Source: Perkinsus marinus ATCC 50983 (lineage: Eukaryota > Perkinsozoa > Perkinsida > Perkinsidae). From it: a stretch of DNA of 58,766 nucleotides. This document shows, one piece after another, positions 48,381 through 57,216 of this stretch. The notes under the pieces are model-generated. The model did not search any database. It saw only the letters and a list, made by a program, of their open reading frames with translations, and was not told the DNA's origin. Each line of letters starts with the position of its first letter. Position 1 is the first letter of the stretch. Made by a program: the position numbers and the translations under genes. The stretch is taken from the NCBI RefSeq assembly GCF_000006405.1, contig NW_003205573.1, positions 1,170 to 59,935 of the forward strand. The letters run 5' to 3'.

Positions 48381-49329
48381 CAGGTATGGTGCCACAGTGA
48401 GGCAGTTGTTGGTGGATTTTGAAGGCGACTTTGATAAGGTTAACAAGGAGCTGTACAGGATGGGTACCGATATCGGCGCTAGGCTGGTGGATGAGTTCCT
48501 CATCAAGAGTAGAGCACCTCCTTGTCAGGACTTCAGAGACGCGTGTGAGGTGATGCTTATGGATATGCTCTCACCGGGAATCGAACTTGCGCCCTATCCC
48601 TCAGGTTATGAGCAAAGTTGCATTGAAGATGTATCTTGGGGTAACCGGAGACTGTGTCGATTGGGACAACAGTACAGAAGGCAGGAAGTGCCGTTTGGTA
48701 ACATCACTGCTTCGCTCCGCTAATGTCAACATATGCCTTCCATAGGTGCTCCCAGTGAACCCACTGAATGACTTTGTAGAGCTGCCAATGGAGCTGAGGC
48801 GCCCGGCATCAACAACAGCAGCAGCAGGAGGCACTGACCACCCTGGGCCTATCTTGTGAGTGCTGGGCCTTCCTCATCTCCATGGCATTCTCGTTAGACT
48901 AGTGGCAAATGCGACGCTCAGTTATAAACCATGAAATTACTCTACTTTTAACTGATGTAATTGGGTGTATAGAGTACGAGTCAGATAGACATTCTTAAGC
49001 AGGCAGAAGGCATTGAAGCTGCAAACCCACTCTGCGTTTTAGGTACTACAGCAACATACTGTGTGGTGTCATAGCTGGTGCGATGGAGCAACTTAGGATA
49101 AACGTAGCGATGAAAATAATTGGTTGAAAGATCGAAGGACGCTGATAATTATCAGGTTGCTGTCCAGTTCGAGAGTGACGTTTTACTCGGGGACGAGATA
49201 TCGGTGATCAGTCTTGAACTTCTGGAGGTAAAGAGGGAGATGCCGAGGCTGGGAATCGAACCCACGACTATTTTCGTTCAGATTATCACCGATGATATCC
49301 ACGAAGACTCTGATAGTGACGCTGAGTAG
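48381..49329 (+). CDS. TRAPPC3: TRAPPC3 (Bet3), core subunit of the TRAPP tethering complex
   Basis: TRAPP tethers vesicles at the Golgi and activates Rab1; Bet3 is its central subunit. Exons: YGATVRQLLVDFEGDFDKVN, ELYRMGTDIGARLVDEFL, CQDFRDACE/VMSKVALKMYLG, GDCVDWDNSTEGRKCRL/VLPVNPLNDFVELP, L/YYSNILCGVIAGAMEQLRI, VAVQFESDVLLGDEISVISL and IITDDIHEDSDSDAE with TAG at 49327-49329. All fit Bet3 from YGALV onward (CHDFRExxxVIAKVAFKMYLG, NPLxxFVELP, YSNxLCGVIRGALEM). Introns at 48550-48604 (family A), 48698-48745 (family B), about 48855-49042, about 49115-49155 and 49228-49281 (family A). The N-terminal exon upstream of 48381 was not identified. Confidence 0.88.
48550..48604 (+). repeat. Family A intron in TRAPPC3
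   Basis: 55 bp, GTGATGCTTATGG...ATCCCTCAG, containing CACCGGGAATCGAACTTGCG. It joins DFRDACE to VMSKVALKMYLG in phase 0. Confidence 0.85.
48698..48745 (+). repeat. Family B intron in TRAPPC3
   Basis: 48 bp, GTAACATCACTG...TCCATAG, containing TGCTTCGCTCCGCTAATG. It joins GRKCRL to VLPVNPLNDFVEL. Confidence 0.85.
49228..49281 (+). repeat. Family A intron in TRAPPC3
   Basis: 54 bp, GTAAAGAGGGAGATGCC...GTTCAG, containing GGCTGGGAATCGAACCCACG. It joins ISLELLE to IITDDIHED. Confidence 0.85.
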
Positions 49330-50193
49330 ACAGAGAAAAGCATTCCTTCTCTATATCGTTTCTATGTTGTTGTGTGTTGGATTAGTAATGGGAAGATTCT
49401 GTGACGCAATTGGTTTCTACTGTGAACTCCGCCCACTGCGTATTCCCTCACCACTCAAGCCTCGGCAATCTGGCAGGTTCAGTGAATGCCCCCCGGGTAG
49501 AGTTGCCGGAGATCATGCTGTGCTATCGAGTTTCTCATTCATTGCTGGTCTCTGCCGAAGTGCCGGCTGACCTACGACATGATATCGTTAGTGTGCGATG
49601 AGTACATTATGTCCTCAGAGCATCACATTGTTAGCCAGGATGGTCGAAAACTCCTAGGTATCATGTTTCCGAATAAGAAAACAAAATCAGTGTCCAAGCG
49701 CCTCCATAAAACACCTCTTACAATAGTCAGTATCTCTTAACAGTGGTTGAATGAGAAGTCAATCTCACAAGGGTTCATATATGGAGCGTGATAAGTGGGG
49801 GTATACATTACATACATCATAATCGGATCTCACAGATGGCCAACATCTAATGATGCGATGTCAGGATGGGAACGATTATAAACGGAGATCTGATAACTAA
49901 CAATGACCATTATCCCAAACCATTCGCATTCCTTCGATGCTTGCGAAGTGAACATACTAGAAATAAATGTCCACGAAGAGCAAGAACAGAATATGGCGAT
50001 AGTAGTGACGTCACTCGGAATACATAGAGCCGTTGAACAGAGCATGCACGGGGAATTATGCACCGACCTGGTGTTAGTATAGACGAACTTTGTAGGTAAT
50101 GATACATATCCCCGATGCCGTAGCACAATCGGGGAGATAACACTTTATTATTGTCTCAAGCTTCGTATCAAGGAGTTCTCGTTTTTGTTCCCC
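49330..50193. other. Intergenic, no supported gene
   Basis: A plus-strand open stretch at 49401-49601 (VELPEIMLCYRVSHSLLV) has no clear partner exon. The rest shows nothing I can support. It separates the 3' ends of TRAPPC3 (+) and TCF25 (-). Confidence 0.35.
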
Positions 50194-53100
50194 CTACTCA
50201 ACTGTGGATTTCGCGGGATGGCAAACCCAACCCAGTGCTGTGTAACTGCCGAACTCAGAAACTCTGTTGATAAGCTCACAAGAAACTAGGAAGACACCGG
50301 TAACGAAGTCAATCCATTTGGATATCCTCAACTGCCGAATCACTCGATGATGATGATGATGCCCCTCTGCCTCGTCGTGCTTCGTTACCAGCTGCCTACA
50401 CACGGCGACGATTCCACACAAAGGAGACAACTTACGAGTCACCTCTTCTAGAAGGATCCGTTGTATTAGTGGATCTTCATCATCATCAATCTCGAGATTC
50501 CCTCGATCTCCCAAGTCGTTGACCATCCCATTCTCCTCTTCCTCCTCTCCTTGGTCCACAGGCTGAGGTTCCCCTCCTAGACCCAACCTTTCGGTGATCC
50601 GATCTAGAGCTCCTCGAATGCCAGCCGTGATGTTTATCTGAGAACGAGTTATAACAACTGAGTGACAGCATGATATTCCTACCGGTTCGGCTTCAGTGCC
50701 AGTGTAATCCACACGTGACCAAGGCATGAGGCTCTGGAGAAATGCGACAACAGGATTCGACTCTAGGGATACATTAGCTCGACTGGCATCTCCTCCATTA
50801 CGACGGAGATCAGTGCCGTAAGTCTTGAACAACTGAGGGAAATTCAAACATCCATTAGTGTTGAAGAATCTCAGCATCCTAACCTCATTGTCGGCTTCAA
50901 AGAGAGCCCTTGGGAGCATCGGAGAATTGACGGTGAACTCCGACTTGGAAATGTCAGAATACCTTCCGACTAGATCAGGCAGAGTGCTCGTAGACCATCG
51001 CCTTCTAACAAGCTCCAGGTCTGGACTCAGCTCAACCTGCCAAGAGTACACTATCTTGCAATCTTGCATTTCCTCAACGCTAATGTGGTACCAGCCGTTG
51101 ACACGCAGAGAAGAGCCACTCCTGCAACTGTTCGGGTTTCCATAATTGCCACGCTTTCTCGGCATAAGCTTCCGCCATAAGGAGGTGGATCGAGCCGAAT
51201 TTTGCATGCATGAAGTATCTGCACACGAGAGACTCACAGTTGTTCACACTGTTACATGACGCACGTTCGAGCATCCGAGAACGGGGGGTTCCTAAACAAA
51301 TCTTCCCAAGGTTTATGCCCCGGGCCTGATAGAGGACTTGACATCGCTATCAACAGTGTTCGCACAGTATACGGGAACCTGACGGTATGCAGGAAGTCAA
51401 CGCCGTGAGTGTAACGAAGCCTCTCACAGGAGTATGGCTTTCATGAGCGCCACCGAAGCATCTAATGCCGAGTCGCCAGTCGGAGCATCTGAGAGATAAG
51501 TTATCACACAGAATAGACTTGAGCCCCTCACCAGTGATGATGAGTGTTTTCCGCAAGTCCTCGGCCGTGACCCGTGGTATAGCGGCTGAAGCCTCCTCGG
51601 CAGTCGGTAACTGTTGATATCGCGCCAACGCTTCCGAGAACCTACGCCGACACATGAAACTAAATAAGGTTGATAACTACTCACGCGAAGTTTGGCATTG
51701 CGAGATCGAGAGCTGAGTATTGGACTTCCTCAGGAGCTGCAGGTGGCAATGACGCGTAGGACGCTACGAAACGGTGAAGCCAATCGTATTCGTGGCTGCG
51801 GATCTGAAAACGAGGAGGATGGCAGTTGGGATCAGGAACAGGAAGGCTACAGCATAAGTATCAACGTGCATGAGGGCATGAACTCTATCCTTCTCGTCAT
51901 CCATTAGCAGTAGTAGTTTGAAAATCTCCAAAGCTGTACGAGTGCAGCCTTGACCAGCCAGTAGCAAACCGTGAACCTACAATGGAGTCCTCCTGAAGGC
52001 GTGATCTCGGGAAGGGAGGCTCACCAACAGAGTCCTTAATGCGAGGATTGTGAAACAGTAGTAAGGGTCCTCCTTGGACAGCCGCAGTGAGGCTACTAAT
52101 CCCACTTCTTCGTTACCGGTAGGATGCTCTGAAATTCGGGACGATCAGAATAGTCACAGCGCGACTCTCCCCTGTCCAAAGGCTAAATGTGTGTTATTCA
52201 TCCGTCCTTACTTCCCTTAGCATGTCGCTTCTTGCCGCTGCTATTTTTCTTCTGATTCTTGTGCCCAGTATTAGACTCCATGAAAGGATCGAATAGGGGA
52301 TGAGTGCTGCATTGTAGAACATACAGCCCTCGCCGCAGGAGCTGCCCGGCACGCTCGAACTCCCGATGCTCCCGGTAAAGGTCCGTGATAGCTAGTATCT
52401 GATGATCGGCCTCGATGAACAGCGATTGGACGCAGGAGTGGTACTGAATGAAGATGGAAAGGGTTCTTCTGGAGAAAGTATATGAGAGAATCCACGTCCG
52501 AGGAGGCGACCTGAATGGGAAAAACGTAGTCGCCAGGGATCGAACCAGGGATCTTACAATTTCGCAGTAGGTGTCCATAGACTTCAAATAAGAGTTGCTC
52601 GGCTCTAGATAGAACTGAGCTCTATCCTCTCCACTGGATGTACTGCTCCCTGACGGAGAGTATCTACAGTGATCATTCGAAAGGTCCCCGGTTCGATCCT
52701 AGCATGGTACACTTTCATCATCAGCGTCGCATCCTTCACTGCAGCTGGGCTCGGCCACATCTCCTCCTCCTGGTTCATAGGCCAACCATGCAACAGCCAC
52801 GACTTCTTCTTTAAGTTCGCACTGGATCGAGCAGCTGTCGCCACCCCCATTCCCCGGGGGTTCATGATCCGATTATGCGAGTGAGTAGCAGTGTTCTCAG
52901 CTCGAACTCCCAAGTTGTAAGCCTCAGAACCGAAAATGCCTGAAGAGGTCCCGGGTTCGAACCCCGCGAGCCGCATCTCGACTCACGCTTGATCTCAGTC
53001 TGTGGATTTAGATTGCCACGAGCAATCCTCAGCAATGGCTCAGATGAAGCTGCTGTCGTCGATGCAGGCGAATCTGAAATATAGACTGATCTCGGTTGCG

Positions 53101-53542
53101 AATAACAGTCAGAATAAAGTGCACGCGCTGGGAATCGAACCCGGGTTACTCTTCTTCTCGTCAGCCTTCGAAGCTTTACTGCTTTTGCCTCGCTGCTGTG
53201 GAGGAGTGCTCTTCTTCTTCTGGGTATGCTTCTGCGGCGTCTTGCTCTTCTCTGCCACCACCACCGCCGGCGCTGCCGGAATCGTTTCCTCCTCTTCGTC
53301 ACTCGAAGAGGTATACTCATCATCATCGTCATCACTATCTAGTGCTGCTGCGAAGACGTTCTTATCTGAAATCATTCAAGGTGCTCTGATGAACCGACTC
53401 GATCGTCATCATCATAGTTACACCGCTTGGGAGATTCCTCGACCGTCAGCTCTCCTTCCCCCTCAGCGAGAGCAGGGACTGATCCTTCGAAGTCTCCTTC
53501 CTCCGCCAGACGGAGTTGCTTGTTAATCTGTCGTCTACTCAT
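50194..53542 (-). CDS. TCF25: TCF25/Rqc1 family protein
   Basis: TCF25 (Rqc1 in yeast) works in ribosome-associated quality control of stalled nascent chains. Start ATG at 53542: MSRRQINKQLRLAEEGDFEG, then an acidic and Lys-rich region (DSDDDDDEYTSSSDEEEE, KHTQKKKSTPPQQRGK). Then LNPQTEIKR/IFGSEAYN matches HLNPDTELKRYFG. Next are FYLEPSNSYLKSMDTYCEI, LIYFLQKNPFHLHS, ITDLYREHREFERAGQLLRR and GLYVLQCSTHPLFDPF, then GCTRTALEIFKLLLLMDDEK, AMPNFA, QLWKPEQLQEWLFSACQRL/VELSPDLELV, and VVAFLQSLMPWSRVDYTGTE, the family's C-terminal 'lxxFFrSLLPw' block. Stop near 50194. At least four introns carry the family A word and one the family D word. Confidence 0.85.
51037..51091 (-). repeat. Family D intron in TCF25
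   Basis: 55 bp, GTACCACATTAGCG...TCTTGGCAG, containing GCGTTGAGGAAATGCAAGATT. Removal joins LFSACQRL to VELSPDLEL in phase 0. Unspliced, another frame stays open through it and gives a misleading 347-codon reading. Confidence 0.8.
52511..52557 (-). repeat. Family A intron in TCF25 (47 bp)
   Basis: GTAAGATCCCTGG...CCCATTCAG, containing CCCTGGTTCGATCCCTGGCG, here in the tRNA-sense orientation. It follows MDTYCEI and precedes the exon with LIYFLQKNPFH. Confidence 0.85.
52664..52710 (-). repeat. Family A intron in TCF25 (47 bp)
   Basis: GTACCATGCTAGG...TCACTGTAG, containing CTAGGATCGAACCGGGGACC. It precedes the exon YSPSGSSTSSGEDRAQFYLE. Confidence 0.8.
52940..52986 (-). repeat. Family A intron in TCF25 (47 bp)
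   Basis: GTGAGTCGAGATGCGG...CTCTTCAG, containing GGGGTTCGAACCCGGGACC. It splits the conserved LNPQTEIKR/IFGSEA string exactly (phase 1). Confidence 0.88.
53091..53149 (-). repeat. Family A intron in TCF25 (3' end uncertain)
   Basis: Starts GTAACCCGGGTTCGATTCCC, so the T-arm word sits directly at the 5' splice site. It ends near CAACCGAG or a few bases later at ATCAG, before SVYISDSPAS. Confidence 0.7.
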
Positions 53543-53583
53543 AACACAATTGCTAACCTTTTCCATGGTCCCGACCACCACAA

Positions 53584-53840
53584 CGCAACGATCGTGCAAT
53601 TTTAAATCAATTGTGAAGATAATCATGAATACCAGAAAGCAGTCTTCGGTTATCACTAGAGCGCGAGGTTATCACTATATCGTCCTAAAGGCCGCTAGTA
53701 GAGCTTCTCGGACTGCCTTCAAACAGGAACGGCAGCTCGCTATCTCCAATATGCTATCGACTACTACTACTGCTGCTACTGCTTTCCGAATGAGAAAGGG
53801 CTACTCGGGCGGCAAAGAGCTCCTTCACTATTTCAAGTAG
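53584..53840 (+). CDS. Possible small unknown protein
   Basis: An open frame divergent from TCF25 reads MNTRKQSSVITRARGYHYIV, KAASRASRTAFKQERQLAIS and FRMRKGYSGGKELLHYFK. It is basic with no recognised domain. The sharply basic composition is plausible for a real small protein but the evidence is only the open frame. Confidence 0.25.
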
Positions 53841-54086
53841 TGAAAATTATATGACAACGAACCGACTTCGCCTTCGAGATCAATTGTTTTCCACAGCGAT
53901 GCTACTGGGTCCCTTCCTCTCGAAAGAGTAGAAGGAAAAAGAAGAGACACACGCAAACTGGAAAGAGGCCGAATACAAAGCATCTCGAAGCCTCGAGTAG
54001 AATACTCGCATTCTCATCAACAACTTGAATACAACATCAACAACATCCGGAAATGCAATGATCATTAGTAATCATCTCATGAATGG

Positions 54087-54560
54087 ATCATGGTGAGTTC
54101 CGTCGAAGTTGGGCCTCAACTGTATCTTGCACACTCAACCCCAAGATTCCACCTTCCCTTCCTCCTCTACGAACCCAAACACGCGCGCCAGGTAGACCTT
54201 GCTCGAGTCTGCGTGTCAGAGGGTTCCGTCACCACGCCACGAAATTATTACCGAAATTTCCCAAATAAACATTTAAATTCCTGGTCGATGAAAACGAGGT
54301 AAACTATGATTTCTTCAAGTATCGCTTCGCTGTCCTCATCGTTTCTTTTATTTTCCCATACAGAAAGCCCCTGACTGTCCTACGAGAGAACTCAGCGAGT
54401 GCAGAGCTGGAGTTGCAAAATATCTTAGGTCCAGCTCGGTAAGATACAGAACAGGTCCCCACTACCACTACCCCTCGCTCCCTCTCCACGCCCGACCTTG
54501 CTAAGCTAGCTGTCCGCAAAATTAACCGCTGATCAACTCTTCATTTTAAACCGTCTTCAT
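54087..54560 (-). CDS. Unknown gene with two repeat-family introns (partial)
   Basis: Minus-strand exons join as SLSSLVGQSGAF / YLVFIDQEFKCLFGKF / RLEQGLPGARVWVRRGGREG, then GILGLSVQDTVEAQLRRNSP and a stop near 54089. Both introns (54305-54361 with a family B word, 54209-54251 family C) are GT...AG and keep one frame, which supports real coding. No family recognised. Upstream exons, perhaps beyond 54.6 kb, are not resolved. Confidence 0.5.
54209..54251 (-). repeat. Family C intron
   Basis: 43 bp, GTAATAATTTCGTGGCG...ACACGCAG. The core starts 4 nt after the 5' splice site. Confidence 0.75.
54305..54361 (-). repeat. Family B intron (diverged, reverse core)
   Basis: 57 bp, GTATGGG...AATCATAG, containing GGACAGCGAAGCGATAC, a shortened reverse family B core. 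Confidence 0.55.
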
Positions 54561-54599
54561 ACTTTTCAAGGAACCACCATCTTTGACCATCTACAATGC

Positions 54600-55590
54600 A
54601 GCTATTACACAATCTCAACACCAACCTCAATAGGCGAGCTCATGTATCACACATTGCTCCCTCGGCAGTTATGCAAGGACTATGCTACTCCTCTACTCAT
54701 ATCATTACAATGACCCACTCCTCCGTTATTCCCTGTCTAGATCGACTATCTTCTATCTCCATCACAGCCCCCGACACACTTCGAATCATCTGACATCCTA
54801 CTTCCACGCCACTCCATAACAAGATCACCATTCCGCCGTTCAACTGAATGCTCTGCTCACACGCTATCATACCTACAATTTCCATGCTCAACTTTGGATG
54901 CTTTCTAAGCTCGACCGACGCCACCATGACCTCTGAGCTGTCGAGATAGCAATATTAAGACCATCTTGATTTCGATTGTCGAATGAAAGATATCCCCCGA
55001 TGAGAACCTCTCCACACGACATGTCGTTGTGACAAAAAAGGCTGCTGACTGGCATACTACTCAAGATTGATTCGCAAGAGAGGTCGAGCAACGCACGTGA
55101 CGGTTGGAATGACCAACATCGCGAATTGGTGGGAATGAACTCAAATTTTGTTTTGACAGTTTTGATGATCCATAATTGGAGTTGAATCGGAAGTCTCGTG
55201 ATGCATCACCGAAAAGGCTGACCTCGATCCTCACAGAATTCAAGAGAGATTCTAGTCAACTCAGAGAGATGACGTTACGAGATATATGGGCCAAAAAGAC
55301 CTCTACGCATCTAACCAGAATCGAACCAGATACCTCGCCCTTGACGACCGTCAACCTTAACCACTACACCACATTACTCGTCTCCGTGCCGATATATTTT
55401 TTATAGCTTCCTCCTTCCTTTTCTTTTCTTCCGCCGCATCAGCTCCCTCCGCTGCCAATCGTTTGGTCTTGACCTACAGAAATTTTTCGAATGGTCCCAC
55501 CGATAAGAAGCAATACTGGGGTGGAAGGACCAGAGTCTCCCATCACAAGTACATGACGTAGCACTAGCATCCACGTAATATACCAATTGA
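54600..55590. other. Unresolved region
   Basis: Short open stretches on both strands without a recognisable domain. The tRNA-like relic at 55303-55375 is the only clear landmark. Confidence 0.3.
55303..55375 (-). repeat. tRNA-like relic
   Basis: The minus strand has an A-box-like TGGTGTAGTGGTTAAGG, an anticodon-arm remnant TTGACGGTCGTCAA with too small a loop, and B-box TCTGGTTCGATTCTGG. The acceptor arms do not pair. It is probably a tRNA pseudogene or the head of a tRNA-derived repeat. Confidence 0.65.
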
Positions 55591-55773
55591 GTGCTGCCAG
55601 TGCTAACACCTGAAGACAGAAGATTTCTAGTCGACCTCGTCGGATACGACAATGATAGAAATATGGTGATAGGAAGAGCGAAAACTGGCCAAGGGCTACG
55701 CAAGGTGTTAGAGATCATCAAGGCGACGTCGACGGAGGCAATTACGATAGTAATTACATTACTGAGCATGTAA
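55591..55773 (+). CDS. Possible small or partial unknown protein
   Basis: Plus-strand open frame MLPVLTPEDRRFLVDLVGYD, NDRNMVIGRAKTGQGLRKVL and EIIKATSTEAITIVITLLSM. It has balanced composition, more protein-like than the Ser/Leu-rich opposite strand. No family or splice partners recognised. Confidence 0.3.
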   Translation: MLPVLTPEDRRFLVDLVGYDNDRNMVIGRAKTGQGLRKVLEIIKATSTEAITIVITLLSM

Positions 55774-56153
55774 AGAAGTCAACTAAAAAGACCTGTCATA
55801 ATACAGTGCCGCTGTGAGCCTTATATATTATGCACGGTCTATATTAATGCGAGGCGAGATGAGGGATGAGTCAAAGTTTCAACGGGCTTTTTAGGTGATC
55901 ACTGCAGGAACACTCCTGTGGGGTCGGAATTTTCAGTTTAATTCAGAGTGGAAATCCCACTGTACATGTTGCAGCGACGCATCCGTCCATTGCTGAGTGT
56001 GTTGCCCGAGCATTAGCGACCGAGATTGGTTGAAGGACGATCTGTCACATTTTCGGGCGAGCGCGATACTGTCGCACTGGTTGTGATTCGCTAAACCGCG
56101 GCGACCATGCCAATTTCGCTTCAGAGTTGGTATCAGTTTAGTGACCACCAGAC

Positions 56154-56989
56154 ATGTCCGAAGGTTCAGTCAAGAACGGATGGATGGAAGGCCGAGGGAA
56201 GTACACCTTCCCAGACGGCACGGTGTAATACTGCACCTACTCTGCGCGGTGTGCCAGGGTCGATATTAGATATTCTGGCACCTTCCTCAATGGTGAATTC
56301 CATGGGGAGGGACGTCTTACCTTTCCTCACGGTGGTGCCTTCATTGGACAGTGGCAGAAGGGCATTGCTGTAGATGGCGAGTAAGGCGTAGAGGTTCACC
56401 TTGGAGATGCCGTGCTTCGCTGTATATGGAGTAGAGTAGTACTAGAAAGTGCTAGGGCTGTAGGGAAGACGATAGCTACAGTCGCTGTTAAGGTTCTTGA
56501 AGAAAATTGGCTTTTTTCTCAACTCATTTTTAGCTCGGAGGAACGTCTCCGGTTTTCGCTGCGAATTTCACATGATGGTCTCGAAATCCGCACTGTAGTT
56601 GATACACTGCCCTGATTCCGCCCTGCTTTGTATCTTGTATGATTCGACCTCAGATACGTTTTTAAAGATGGGCTTGTATTCAAGGATGAGGACTGGGGTT
56701 ATCTTTGCAGCGGAGATCGAAGATTTCATAACGAGATAGTCAATGGCTTGCGGCCTGCGGGTGCATCTTTGATAACCAACGATCCCAAAGGGCCACCAGA
56801 TATGCCAGAAGGTGATCACTATGGGAGTGTCGCTGGTCTGTTCGCATCTCCTCTTCCCTAGGGTGCTACGATGTCGGCGATGGCTATTTCGACCCGGTGA
56901 GGGCCGTGACATTGAGCTATGACGGAACGAAGGTCATTGGGACACCTGGGGAGGAGGAGATAAAATGGATTACGGAAAATGCCATGTAA
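56154..56989 (+). CDS. MORN5: MORN repeat-containing protein 5
   Basis: Small MORN protein conserved in ciliated organisms and linked to flagella. Start MSEGSVKNGWMEGRGKYTFP; MORN units YTFPDGTV/YSGTFLNGEFHGEG, then RLTFPHGGAFIGQWQKGIAV and DGE/YVFKDGLVFKDEDWGYL. The diagnostic C-terminal part is SGDRRFHNEIVNGLRPAGAS, LITNDPKGPPDMPEG/CYDVGDGYFDPV and EEEIKWITENAM, matching human MORN5 (DRRFYTEIxxGLKPAG...YDCGDGFYNP). TAA at 56987-56989. Introns GT...AG at about 56226-56270, about 56380-56652 (longer) and about 56814-56861. Confidence 0.88.
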
Positions 56990-57216
56990 TGGTGGTAGGC
57001 GTGTTCCGAACTCCACTTTGGCTTTTCAATAACGAATACGATCCGCATAGATTGATTAACTCTTTAGGGTGAGATTCGCTGAGGATGAGGTCAGGCATGA
57101 GGATGTGTAGTATAATATCACCACGTTGAAGTCCTTACCCTGTTGTCACTATAACTGTAATGTATCGCGTTGAATGATCGGTCCAATCATGGGAATAGCA
57201 GGGATACTTTTTCACT

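Noticed and set aside
50194-51237. 347-residue unspliced protein
   Set aside because: It reads through the family D intron at 51037-51091; the conserved TCF25 string QLWKPEQLQEWLFSACQRL lies in another frame upstream of it.
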